Below are positions 55,969-64,000 of a stretch of 64,000 nucleotides of DNA, one piece after another. Made by a program: the position numbers and the translations under genes. Location: the NCBI RefSeq assembly GCF_024171495.1, contig NZ_JALJZW010000002.1, forward strand, positions 391,796-455,795. Reading direction: 5' to 3'. Positions within the stretch are counted from its first letter, which is position 1. Every line of letters begins with the position of its first letter. The stretch comes from Deinococcus sp. HSC-46F16. Its GTDB lineage: Bacteria > Deinococcota > Deinococci > Deinococcales > Deinococcaceae. A model generated the notes under the pieces. The model searched no databases. It was not told the DNA's origin and saw only the letters and a program-made list of their open reading frames with translations.

Positions 55969-58764
55969 ATGGGCTACAAGCGTCTTATCGAGCACCGACT
56001 CCCACTGGCTGAGGTCAGCACCGAGTCGGCGCGTGAAAAAAGTATCCGTCACGGCCATATTTCCACCCTGCACATCTGGTGGGCGCGTCGCCCGCTGGCG
56101 GCCAGCCGCGCTGCTGTCTTCGCCACGCTGGTGCCGGACACCGACGAGAACTACGAGCTGGTCAAGAAAATCGTCCCCTGGGAGGCGGTTAAGGACGGCA
56201 ACAACGAGCACATCTTGGAAGCCCGTCGCCGGGTGCTGGAGGCCAACGGCGGCGTTCCGCCCAAGGTGCTCGACCCGTTCGGCGGTGGTGGAGCCATTCC
56301 CCTGGAAGCCCTGCGCCTGGGCTGCGAGGTCTACTCGCTGGACCTGAACCCCGTCGCGCACATCATCCAGAAGGCCACGCTGGAGTTCCCGCAGAAGTTT
56401 GGTCAACCAAACAGCCGCCCCGTGCCCGAATACATCCGCGAGAAGGACCGGCAGGCTGCCGCGCTGGCGACCGGCAAGGTCAGCAAAGGCAACAAGGGCA
56501 AGGCCACCCGGCAGGTCGGGTTCGATTTCGGCAGCAGCGAGGGCCTGTGGGAACAGGCGTACAGGCGAAACCCGCTGGCGACCGACGTGCGCTACTGGGG
56601 CGAATGGGTGCTGGACAAGGCCCGCGCCGAGTTGCAGGAGTTCTACCCGCCCGACGAGGACGGCAAGGTGCCCGTCGCGTACCTGTGGGCGAGGACGGTG
56701 ACGTGTACCAACCCCGCCTGCCGCGCCGAAGTGCCGATGGTGCGGCAGTGGTGGCTGGCGAAGAAGACGGGGAAGAGTCTGGCGCTCAAGCCCGTGGTGA
56801 ATCAGGCCGAGCGGCGAGTGGACTTTGAGGTAGTGACCGTAGGCAAAGGCGAGGATTGGCCCGAAACCGGGACCATGCAGCGCGACAACGCCAACTGTCC
56901 CGTTTGCGGGAGCATTGCTGACGGCAAGTACCTCCGCGCCAGCGGCAAGGCTGGAAAGTTAGGCGAGCGGATGCTGACGGTGGTGCTGTCCACGCCGGGC
57001 AGTCAGGGCAAGAGTTACCGCGTAGCTACTGACGCCGATGTAGAGGTATTTGAGCTTGCGCGAAAGCGTTTGCACGAAGTTGAAGCCGAAACGACTTTCG
57101 ATGGCTTGCCCGCCATACCGCAGGAGCCAATCATCGAATGGTCAGGTGTATTCAATGCTCCGCTTTACGGCCTCGGTACCTGGGGCAGCTTATTCAATGC
57201 CCGCCAGTCTCTAGCACTGGTTACTTTGGCTCAGCATGTCCGCCAAGCCCATGCTAAAGCTGCTGGCAAATGGGCGGACGAGGAATATGGGAAGGCAGTG
57301 GCAACGAATCTTGGAGTTGTTTTAGATAGACAAGCAAATGCTGCGGCGACACTCTGTAGGTGGCACAACGTAGGCGAAAAATTAGAAGGAGTTTTCTCAC
57401 GACAAGCATTACCAATGGTCTGGGACTATGTGGAGGTCAACCCATTTAGCGGTCAAACGGGGGATTGGCTAGGTGCAATGGAGTGGGTAGAACGCGTTGT
57501 GCAACACGCATCTTATTCAAATCCCGCGCCAGCCGAAGTCATACGCGGCTCTGCAACACGTATTCCCTTATCAGATGGTGGAGTTGACGCAATTGTTACA
57601 GACCCACCTTATTACGATGCCATTCCTTATGCTGATCTATCAGATTTTTTCTATGTTTGGCTCAAACGTAGTGTCGGCCATATCTACCCTGAACATTTCC
57701 GTACGCCTACTACACCTAAGTCCCAGGAGGCTATTCAGCATCCCCTGCGACATAACGGCAATAACATCAGAGCCAAAGCGTTCTTCGAAGATATGATGGC
57801 CCAGGCGTTTGCCGAGATGCACCGCGTTCTCAAGCCCAGCGGCGAAGCTACCATCGTCTTTGCTCACAAGTCCACAGAAGCCTGGGAGACACTGATTGGA
57901 GCGCTTATTCGCGCAGGATTCCGTGTCGAAGCATCTTGGCCGTTGCGAACAGAAATGGCGACGCGAATGCGGGCACAGGCTTCTGCCGCCCTCGCCTCCT
58001 CCACCTTCATCAACTGCACCAAGCGTTCCTCCGGCGGCGTCGGCTACTTCAACGATGTTCGCCGGGACATGATTGCGGCCATTCAGCCCCAACTGGCCGA
58101 GTTCTGGGAGTCCGGCATTCGCGGCGCGGACTTCTTCATGTCGGCCATCGGGCCGGGGCTGGAGGCGTACAGCAGGCACGACGAGGTGCGCCGCATGAGT
58201 GGCGAGGTCGTGACCGTGGGCGAGTTTCTCGACGAGGTTCGCAAAATCGTCATGGAGTTCGCGCTGGAGCAGGTGCTGGGGGCCAGAAGCCTGGGCGCGG
58301 TGGACGCGCCGACCCAGTTCGCCCTGCTGTCCCTGTGGGGCTACGGCCCCGAACTGCCGTCCGACGAGGCCCGCAAGCTGGCGCAGTCGGTGGGCATCGA
58401 ACTGGGCGAGATTGTCGGACTGGTGACCGTGAAGGGTGAGAAGGCGACCGTGCAGGGCATCAAAGCGCGGGGCAAGGATAAGAACCTCGGCGTCAGCAAG
58501 CACGGCGAGAAGGTGCCAATGGTGGACGCCATGTACCGTGCCGTGGCGCTGCTGGGCGGCGGGAGCCGTCAGGCGGTGTCGGATTACCTGGGGGCAGTGA
58601 GCTACCTCAACGAAGAAGCCTTCTGGCAGACCATGCAGGCCCTGGCCGAAGTGCAGGAAGGCGTGGATGACGGGCGGGCGCTGCACGAGTTGCTGACCAT
58701 CCGTGACAACCTGCCCAAGCCCACGGGTGACGCGGTGGCGACCCTCTTCGGGGTGAATGCATGA
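55969..58764 (+). CDS. DUF1156 (COG1743) adenine-specific DNA methylase
   Basis: A 931-residue protein. The N-terminal DUF1156 region (LPLAEVSTESAREKSIRHG, then HIWWARRPLAASRA) leads to the SAM motif I DPFGGGGAIPLEALRLGCEV (about residues 100-120). A zinc ribbon comes from CTNPAC (246) and CPVC (310-313). The N6-adenine catalytic motif DPPY is at 545-548. The C-terminal region (from about 700) is helical. Bases 57,000-57,960, covering DPPY, have near 50 percent GC against about 65 percent around them. It overlaps the next gene by 4 bp. It likely marks host DNA for the ATPase/helicase to spare. Confidence 0.93.
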   Translation: MGYKRLIEHRLPLAEVSTESAREKSIRHGHISTLHIWWARRPLAASRAAVFATLVPDTDENYELVKKIVPWEAVKDGNNEHILEARRRVLEANGGVPPKVLDPFGGGGAIPLEALRLGCEVYSLDLNPVAHIIQKATLEFPQKFGQPNSRPVPEYIREKDRQAAALATGKVSKGNKGKATRQVGFDFGSSEGLWEQAYRRNPLATDVRYWGEWVLDKARAELQEFYPPDEDGKVPVAYLWARTVTCTNPACRAEVPMVRQWWLAKKTGKSLALKPVVNQAERRVDFEVVTVGKGEDWPETGTMQRDNANCPVCGSIADGKYLRASGKAGKLGERMLTVVLSTPGSQGKSYRVATDADVEVFELARKRLHEVEAETTFDGLPAIPQEPIIEWSGVFNAPLYGLGTWGSLFNARQSLALVTLAQHVRQAHAKAAGKWADEEYGKAVATNLGVVLDRQANAAATLCRWHNVGEKLEGVFSRQALPMVWDYVEVNPFSGQTGDWLGAMEWVERVVQHASYSNPAPAEVIRGSATRIPLSDGGVDAIVTDPPYYDAIPYADLSDFFYVWLKRSVGHIYPEHFRTPTTPKSQEAIQHPLRHNGNNIRAKAFFEDMMAQAFAEMHRVLKPSGEATIVFAHKSTEAWETLIGALIRAGFRVEASWPLRTEMATRMRAQASAALASSTFINCTKRSSGGVGYFNDVRRDMIAAIQPQLAEFWESGIRGADFFMSAIGPGLEAYSRHDEVRRMSGEVVTVGEFLDEVRKIVMEFALEQVLGARSLGAVDAPTQFALLSLWGYGPELPSDEARKLAQSVGIELGEIVGLVTVKGEKATVQGIKARGKDKNLGVSKHGEKVPMVDAMYRAVALLGGGSRQAVSDYLGAVSYLNEEAFWQTMQALAEVQEGVDDGRALHELLTIRDNLPKPTGDAVATLFGVNA

Positions 58765-61700
58765 GCAACGTACAGGAAGTCTTCGGCAAGGCGGTCTTCA
58801 GCTACGCAGGAGCGGTGCGTGGGTACGTCAGCAGCAAGCTGCGGGAAACCTACGGCGAGGGTAAGGCGTGGTTCGAGCAGTTCATGGAGTCGCTGTCGTT
58901 CCAGAAGCAGAACAACGTCAGAAACACCATTGAGGCCGGGAACGTCAAGGCCCCCGAAGACCTGATTGACGTGACCCACTTCGGGGACGTGATTCTGCGC
59001 CAGAAGGACATTTTCAAGCCGCTGTTTGGCAACCAGCACAGCAAGGCGGTGACCTGGGCACAGGAAATCGCGGAAGTCCGGCACGACTACGCCCACCAGA
59101 AGCCCGTGTCGGACGACGACGCCTACCGGGCACTGGACAACATGGCGCGGCTGCTGGTCCTGATGAACGAGGAAAAGAAGGCGGCAGAGGTCAAGACGCT
59201 CCGCGACGGGCTGCTCACAGGCAGCAAGGCGGACAAGCCGACCGTCGCCCACGACCCGGCGCTCCAGCCCTGGTGGAAGCACGCCCAGCCCCACGAGGAC
59301 ATCCGCAAGGGGCAGTTCGACGAAAACACTTTCGCGGCCAAGCTCGACGACGTGGTCCGCGACGACGGCAGTGCGCCGCTGGAGTACCGCCGCGCCGACC
59401 TGTTCTTCAAGAAGACCTACCTGACGAAGGAGCTGACGGCGGTCCTGGCCGACACCCTCAAGCGGCTGGCGGGGACGGGCGGCGAGTCGGTGGTGCAGCT
59501 CCGGACCCCCTTCGGCGGCGGCAAGACGCACGCCCTAATTGCCCTGTATCACCTCGTCAAGCACCACGCCGACATCGAGGACACCGACCGCGCCGCGATT
59601 CTGAAGGCCGCGAGCCTGAACGACGTGCCCCGGACCCGTGTGGCGGTCCTGGTGGGCACCCAGCTCGACCCCAATGGCCGGAACGTGGACGGTCTGACTC
59701 TGCGCACCCTCTGGGGCGAGATGGCCTACGGGCTCGGTGGCAAGGACGGCTACGACTTGCTGAGGGTCGCTGACGAATCCGGCATCGCCCCCAGCAAGGA
59801 CGACCTCATCAAGCTGTTCAACTTCGCGCGGGGCAAGAAGACGAGCGCCCTCATCCTGATGGACGAGCTGCTGGTCTACCAGGTCAAGGCCGCCGGGAAG
59901 CGCGTCGGGGAAACCACCCTCCAGGCCCAGACCTTCGCCTTCCTGCAAAGCCTGACGGAAGCCGTGGCGGGTGTGGAGGGCGTGGCCCTGGTCACGACCT
60001 TCCCCGAATCGCACATCGAGTATTACGACCACGAGCAGGCCCCCGACGTATTCGCCCGCCTGGAGAAAATCTTCGGGCGCGTGCAGGCCGTGCGCGTGCC
60101 GGTGCAGGGCGAGGAAATCTACGAGGTCATCCGCCGCCGCCTCTTCGACTCCATCAACGAAAAGGCAGCGGCTCAGGTGGCTGCCGAGTACAGCGCCCTA
60201 TTCGACGCCCACAAGGACGACTTGCCGCAGGAAGCCCGCACCACCGAGTACCGCAAGAAGATGACGCGGGCCTTCCCCTTCCACCCCGAACTCATCGACC
60301 TGCTGTACGAGCAGTGGGGCTCCATGCAGTCCTTCCAGAAGACCCGTGGCGTCCTCCGGCTGCTGGCCCGCGTCATCGAGCACGGCTACCTGTCCGGCGC
60401 GGCCCGCCCGCTCATCTCCCTGGGCGACGTAGGTCTAGAGGAAGGCGAGATGCAGAGCACGGTCACGCAAAGCCTTCAAGACGCCGAATGGCGCGGGGCG
60501 TTGGCCAGTGACCTCAGCGCTCCCGGTGGCCGCTCCTATCAGCTCGACAAGGAGCAGGGCGGGAACTACGCCAAGTTCCGGCTCGCGCAGACGGTGGCAA
60601 GTGCGGTGTTCATGGCCTCGCACTCCGGCGGCACCGAAAAGGGCATCACCAAGCCGGGCTTGAACCTCGCGCTGATGCACCCCGAAGGCATCACCCCCAT
60701 GCTGATTACCGACGCACTGGACCGGCTCAAGAACCGCTTGTACTACATGCACGCGAACGGGAATTACGTGTTCCGTGCCCAGGCCAACCTGAACAGCGTG
60801 CTGGCAGACCGCACGGCGCAGGTCAAGCGTGACCGTGCGCTGGACTTCGTGCGCGAGGCGGCCCAGAAGGCGGCGGGCTCCAGCCTCTTCAAGCCCTTCG
60901 TCTGGCCGGAGGGCCACAAGGACGTGCCCGACGGCACCGGCTTCAAGCTGGTTCTGCTCGGCCCCGATGCCACCCTGGAGGACCACGAGGGCCGTGACCG
61001 CAAGCTCAGCGTCCTCCAGCAGAACGCGGGGGGTGGGCCGCGTATCCACAAGAACACGCTGGTGTACCTCATCGGCAAGGGCGGGGATTTCACCCGCGCT
61101 ATTGAGGCAGCCCGCACCCTGCTCGCCTTGCAGGACATCGAGAAGGACCGCGCCCTGACCCTCAGCCCGGAACAGAAAGCGGACCTCAAAGACCGCCTGA
61201 GCAAGCAGACGGACATGGTGCCCAACCTGACCAAGGCGGCCTACACGTCCCTCTTCGTGCCGACCACCAACGAAGCGGGCGCGTCAGTCTGGCGGGACAT
61301 CGACATCACGGCCCACGCCAAGACCAGGCCGACCCTGGAAGCAGCGGTCACGGACGTACTCAAACAGGAAGACCTCCTCATCGCGGCCATTGACCCTGCC
61401 CTGCTCCTGCAAGGCCCCTGGAAGCTCTGGCCCACCGATGAGCCCTACTTGGAACTGCACAAGCTCCGCGAATACTTCACCCGCCTGCCCCACCTGCCCT
61501 TCTTGGAGTCCGATGCGGCTCTGAAGGGGGCCGTCGTGCGGGGCGTGCAGCAGGGGTTGTTCGAGCTGGGCCAGTTCATTGGCCAGGACCCCAAGAACAT
61601 CTGGGACCGCAAGAACCCGGTGGACGAGGGCAGCGTCTTCTTCACTGAGGCTTACCGGCTGGCCCGGCCCAACACGATTCCCCGGCCCAAAATTGAAACC

Positions 61701-62051
61701 GGAGGCCAGGGAACCGGAACAACGACAGGCGGCGGCACTGGGAGCGGGGGCACCACGACTGGAGGGGGCGGTACAGGCACCGGCAGCGGAACGGGGACCA
61801 GCGGCGGGGGTGGCAAGCCCGACCCCCGAAAGGTGACCTACGTGCGCCTCAACCTGCCTGACGTGACGCTCACGCAGATGCCCGCGCTGCTCGATGTGTT
61901 CAATGCCCTCAAGGACGCCAAGGGTCAGGTGCAGATGGAAGTCCAGCTCACGGCGAGCAACGCCGCTGGGCTCGACCAGGCCATGCTCGACCTGAGCGTC
62001 AAGGAACTCATCGACCAGCATGGGCTGAACGTGGAGTGGCACCAGGAGTGA
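58761..62051 (+). CDS. DUF499 (COG1483) AAA+ ATPase with N-terminal Swt1-type HEPN domain
   Basis: A 1096-residue protein. Residues 1-150 form a HEPN-like helical domain with R107-x4-H112 (RHDYAH), the RNase motif of this fold. The ATPase follows: Walker A FGGGKTH (252-258) and Walker B ILMDEL (D368/E369), then VTTFPESHIEYYD. After about residue 965 comes a long Gly/Thr-rich linker (GTTTGGGTGSGG-like repeats, 40 residues) and a C-terminal beta-alpha domain. Partnered with the upstream methylase. The start overlaps its stop (ATGA). An abortive-type RNase arm is possible but unproven. Confidence 0.92.
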   Translation: MSNVQEVFGKAVFSYAGAVRGYVSSKLRETYGEGKAWFEQFMESLSFQKQNNVRNTIEAGNVKAPEDLIDVTHFGDVILRQKDIFKPLFGNQHSKAVTWAQEIAEVRHDYAHQKPVSDDDAYRALDNMARLLVLMNEEKKAAEVKTLRDGLLTGSKADKPTVAHDPALQPWWKHAQPHEDIRKGQFDENTFAAKLDDVVRDDGSAPLEYRRADLFFKKTYLTKELTAVLADTLKRLAGTGGESVVQLRTPFGGGKTHALIALYHLVKHHADIEDTDRAAILKAASLNDVPRTRVAVLVGTQLDPNGRNVDGLTLRTLWGEMAYGLGGKDGYDLLRVADESGIAPSKDDLIKLFNFARGKKTSALILMDELLVYQVKAAGKRVGETTLQAQTFAFLQSLTEAVAGVEGVALVTTFPESHIEYYDHEQAPDVFARLEKIFGRVQAVRVPVQGEEIYEVIRRRLFDSINEKAAAQVAAEYSALFDAHKDDLPQEARTTEYRKKMTRAFPFHPELIDLLYEQWGSMQSFQKTRGVLRLLARVIEHGYLSGAARPLISLGDVGLEEGEMQSTVTQSLQDAEWRGALASDLSAPGGRSYQLDKEQGGNYAKFRLAQTVASAVFMASHSGGTEKGITKPGLNLALMHPEGITPMLITDALDRLKNRLYYMHANGNYVFRAQANLNSVLADRTAQVKRDRALDFVREAAQKAAGSSLFKPFVWPEGHKDVPDGTGFKLVLLGPDATLEDHEGRDRKLSVLQQNAGGGPRIHKNTLVYLIGKGGDFTRAIEAARTLLALQDIEKDRALTLSPEQKADLKDRLSKQTDMVPNLTKAAYTSLFVPTTNEAGASVWRDIDITAHAKTRPTLEAAVTDVLKQEDLLIAAIDPALLLQGPWKLWPTDEPYLELHKLREYFTRLPHLPFLESDAALKGAVVRGVQQGLFELGQFIGQDPKNIWDRKNPVDEGSVFFTEAYRLARPNTIPRPKIETGGQGTGTTTGGGTGSGGTTTGGGGTGTGSGTGTSGGGGKPDPRKVTYVRLNLPDVTLTQMPALLDVFNALKDAKGQVQMEVQLTASNAAGLDQAMLDLSVKELIDQHGLNVEWHQE

Positions 62052-62061
62052 CGCAGCCGTC

Positions 62062-63552
62062 GTGAAATCCAGGCGCATCGTGCTTCCTGAAACGCGGGAA
62101 GCTCTTCAGAATCTGTACCCTGCCGCCTTCCAGAACCCCGGTTACCTGCGGCTCTTGGAGTACCTGCTCTTCGGCACCTTCGTGGACAAGACGAACGAGG
62201 ACTTCCTGGTCATCGATGCCAGGACGCTGGCACGGCTGGAAGGCCGGGAAGGACAGGTGCAGTCCCGGAACTATGTGGGGAAGCACATGCTGGAGGACTT
62301 CCAGCGCGACGTGGCTCCCCTCATTATCGAGAATTACCAGTACACCGGAGGCCGTGCCCGAATAGTTCGGCGGCTGGAGGCCCCTGAGCTGAGCCGGATT
62401 CTGCATCGTGAGTTCACAGCCCCAAGGGTCGAACGAACAGCGCGTGGCGTGTATCTGGAAACAGGCAGAAGTCCACCCAAACAATCCCGTATACAAGCCA
62501 CGCAAGCCCGTCTGGCTCGTCAAGAGCAAGCGGAGCACATTGCCCAGGAACTGGACGCCAATCACCCCGCTGCGGCCCTGCTGACCTTTCTGAACACCCA
62601 ACCGACCACCGCGCTGAAGCGCATCATCGCCAGCAACTTTGACTCGGCGGTCAGCACCGTCGTGAATCACCCTGAAATGCTCCTCGCAACGAAGCGGTAC
62701 AACCTGCGCCTGCTTCATGACGTAGGGCAGGACCTGGGTCACAACCCAGCACCCCTCTACCGGCCTTCACTAGGAGACCGGACTGTCCGCCTGTTTCCAG
62801 TTGAGGGCAGCTACCTGTCACTGAGCCGTGACATTCGCAAAGCGCTGCTCAGCGGCTGCGATGAATTCGACCTGAACGCTGCACAACTGACCCTGTCCGC
62901 CCACATCTGGAAGATTCCCAGCCTCACCGCTGCTCTGGGTGACCGGAGACTGCACCTGCTCGGTCCCTGGGCGCTGCTGGGACAACAGGCGGGGCTGCCC
63001 ATCGAGGGACCTATCAGACCGTCCTTCAGGCAGAAAGTGGTGCTCAAGCGGGCTGTGTATGCGCTGCTCTTCGGTGCCGCCGAAAAGACGGTACAGGGCT
63101 ATCTGCTGGAGGGAACAGAGGGTGTTCCAGGCCTCACCCAGGCACAGGTGGAGCAGTTGATGGGCTCCGACTTGATGCGGGACATCCTTGTTGCCCGAAG
63201 AGACCGTCAGAAACAGATTCAGGCCGAAGGGGGCATCACAACGGTCTTTGGGAAGTGGGTGCCCCTCTCCCCCGGCAAAACAGGACGGGACCACCGCAGC
63301 CTGATGGCCGAGGAAATGCAAGCCTACGAGCTGTACCTGCTCAAGCCCGTTGTGGACTACCTACTTCACATTGGGAGCGACGAGGTGACCATCGCCGCCT
63401 GGCAGCACGACGGCTTCACCCTCCACTTCAAGGACAACACCAAGAGGGCACGCCACAACAAACACATCAACCAACTGGTCAAGGACAGGGCCGTCAATGA
63501 CCTGGGGATGCCGAAGTGGCAGGTTGAGCTGGAAAGGGTGACACTGGACTGA
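62062..63552 (+). CDS. divergent single-subunit polymerase-like protein (Pol A/T7 RNAP palm fold)
   Basis: A 496-residue protein with no exonuclease domain. Motif A: FDLNAAQLTLSAHIW with D270, aligning to the D-x-S-Q-I-E-L-R-V-L-A-H pattern of Pol A (steric-gate Glu is Gln here). Motif B: LKRAVYALLFG (K329-F337), closest to the K-R-x-V-x-x-L-x-Y-G of T7-type RNA polymerase. Motif C: WQHDGFTLHF with H449-D450. Between B and C, TTVFGKWVPLSP and SLMAEEMQAYELYLL match the Pol A segment before motif C. It starts at GTG 62062, 10 bp after the ATPase stop, in the same operon. Activity and template are unknown. Confidence 0.7.
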   Translation: MKSRRIVLPETREALQNLYPAAFQNPGYLRLLEYLLFGTFVDKTNEDFLVIDARTLARLEGREGQVQSRNYVGKHMLEDFQRDVAPLIIENYQYTGGRARIVRRLEAPELSRILHREFTAPRVERTARGVYLETGRSPPKQSRIQATQARLARQEQAEHIAQELDANHPAAALLTFLNTQPTTALKRIIASNFDSAVSTVVNHPEMLLATKRYNLRLLHDVGQDLGHNPAPLYRPSLGDRTVRLFPVEGSYLSLSRDIRKALLSGCDEFDLNAAQLTLSAHIWKIPSLTAALGDRRLHLLGPWALLGQQAGLPIEGPIRPSFRQKVVLKRAVYALLFGAAEKTVQGYLLEGTEGVPGLTQAQVEQLMGSDLMRDILVARRDRQKQIQAEGGITTVFGKWVPLSPGKTGRDHRSLMAEEMQAYELYLLKPVVDYLLHIGSDEVTIAAWQHDGFTLHFKDNTKRARHNKHINQLVKDRAVNDLGMPKWQVELERVTLD

Positions 63553-63939
63553 AGGTCAGGCATCCAAGCAACCACCAGGAGCTGGGAAGGGCTATAGGTT
63601 CGTAGCTCTCTCCGGAGGCGCAGCATGATTTATACCGTCCCCAACGACGTTTTAGCTTTATTGCCGTTCGCAGCGGCGTGACGAAAAGTCCCCCAAATTG
63701 GCCTCTCGTTTTGAAGAACTTTCGCTTCAGAACCCCGGTTTTTCAGGGGCCAAAGTGTTGACGGCCTCCGTACTCTTGAGTTGGGTAGGTTCGGTTAACC
63801 CTCTTCGGCGGACAGCAGCATTTAACTGTTTACTCTCGTGGCCACGCAAAACTGACGGCTTGGTCGTATGGTGGATGTAATCCCCCAAATGTCGCCGCAG
63901 GCTTGTAGTACAGCGTTTTTGAATTTGTCATAGTGAGGT
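63553..63939. other. lower-GC spacer between the polymerase-like gene and a transposase
   Basis: I see no supported gene in these 387 bases. GC falls to near 50 percent. A 10-bp direct repeat TCCCCCAAAT occurs at 63689-63698 and 63881-63890. An 18-codon frame (63627-63683, MIYTVPNDVLALLPFAAA, GGAGG upstream) and a TTG frame at 63698-63880 look like gene remnants of transposition; neither matches a family I know. Confidence 0.45.
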
Positions 63940-64000
63940 ATGAGCCGTCCTCTTCGCTATCCAGTGACTTTGAGTGCTAAGCAAGAACAGACTCTGCACG
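63940..64000 (+). CDS. 5' end of a probable IS630-type transposase, cut by the window edge
   Basis: The ATG at 63940, preceded by GTGAGGT, opens a frame of 20 visible codons, MSRPLRYPVTLSAKQEQTLH. The pattern of a short basic start then VTLSAKQEQ resembles N-termini of IS630-family transposases, but the catalytic DDE residues lie beyond the window. If correct, an insertion element flanks the cassette. Confidence 0.5.
   Translation, partial: MSRPLRYPVTLSAKQEQTLH

Noticed and set aside
55969..63552. A standard type I or BREX system
   Set aside because: There is no HsdS/HsdR pair and no BrxC/PglZ/BrxL set; the methylase and ATPase belong to COG1743 and COG1483 types.
63698..63880. A 60-codon frame beginning with TTG near the right end
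   Set aside because: No family match, low GC, and no ribosome site; it may be a remnant but cannot be supported as a gene.

Overview
The window is a chromosomal stretch of a high-GC Deinococcus (phylum Deinococcota). The evidence is a glutaminyl-tRNA synthetase with a C-terminal Yqey-type tail, a Thermus-type long isocitrate dehydrogenase, several DinB/YfiT-like proteins, and very many genes whose start codon lies 5-7 nt after a TANNNT -10 box with no Shine-Dalgarno sequence (leaderless genes). The species cannot be named from sequence alone.

Bases 1-44,750 look like ordinary core and lineage-specific genome. In order they hold: a PadR/HAAS-like membrane signalling operon; a complete branched-chain amino-acid-type ABC importer (3485-8179); a guanidine-III riboswitch controlling a SugE/Gdx guanidinium exporter; accA-accD; thymidine phosphorylase; a WYL regulator divergent from a DinB/DUF1905/DinB/DinB run; ftsH preceded by a separate gene for only its N-terminal periplasmic domain; a TPR protein; an amino-acid binding protein; glnS; an HtrA-like protease; rpsO; tRNA-Leu(GAG) and the SRP RNA; icd; a beta-carbonic anhydrase; yebC; a response regulator fused to a BTAD-type output domain; alaS; a TetR/alpha-beta hydrolase pair; and a nitric-oxide module (Rrf2/NsrR-like regulator, truncated haemoglobin, cupin, flavohaemoglobin) driven by interleaved divergent promoters.

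At about 44,846-44,957 there is a complete promoter/tRNA-Phe-like/terminator unit whose 5' acceptor strand and D-stem are wrong. It keeps only the 3' three quarters of a tRNA-Phe, and it marks the start of a different kind of sequence. From here to the right end the content is accessory: a PrsW-type intramembrane protease with two small partner genes, two small coiled-coil genes, and then a large defence-type cassette. The cassette contains an SNF2 helicase with a DUF3883/ExK tail (48883), a PLD-family protein (52221), an AlbA_2/Schlafen-type protein (53457), a DUF1156 (COG1743) adenine methylase (55969), a HEPN-DUF499 (COG1483) AAA+ ATPase (58761), and, 10 bp behind it, a 496-residue protein that I read as a divergent single-subunit polymerase of the Pol A/T7 RNA polymerase fold (62062). 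The window ends in the first codons of a probable transposase.

The helicase, methylase and ATPase together resemble helicase/methylase/ATPase defence sets known from defence islands. The polymerase-like partner in the same operon, the low-GC insert covering the catalytic half of the methylase, and the damaged tRNA-Phe at the edge are the most promising new observations. All function statements are from sequence reading only; no search was run.
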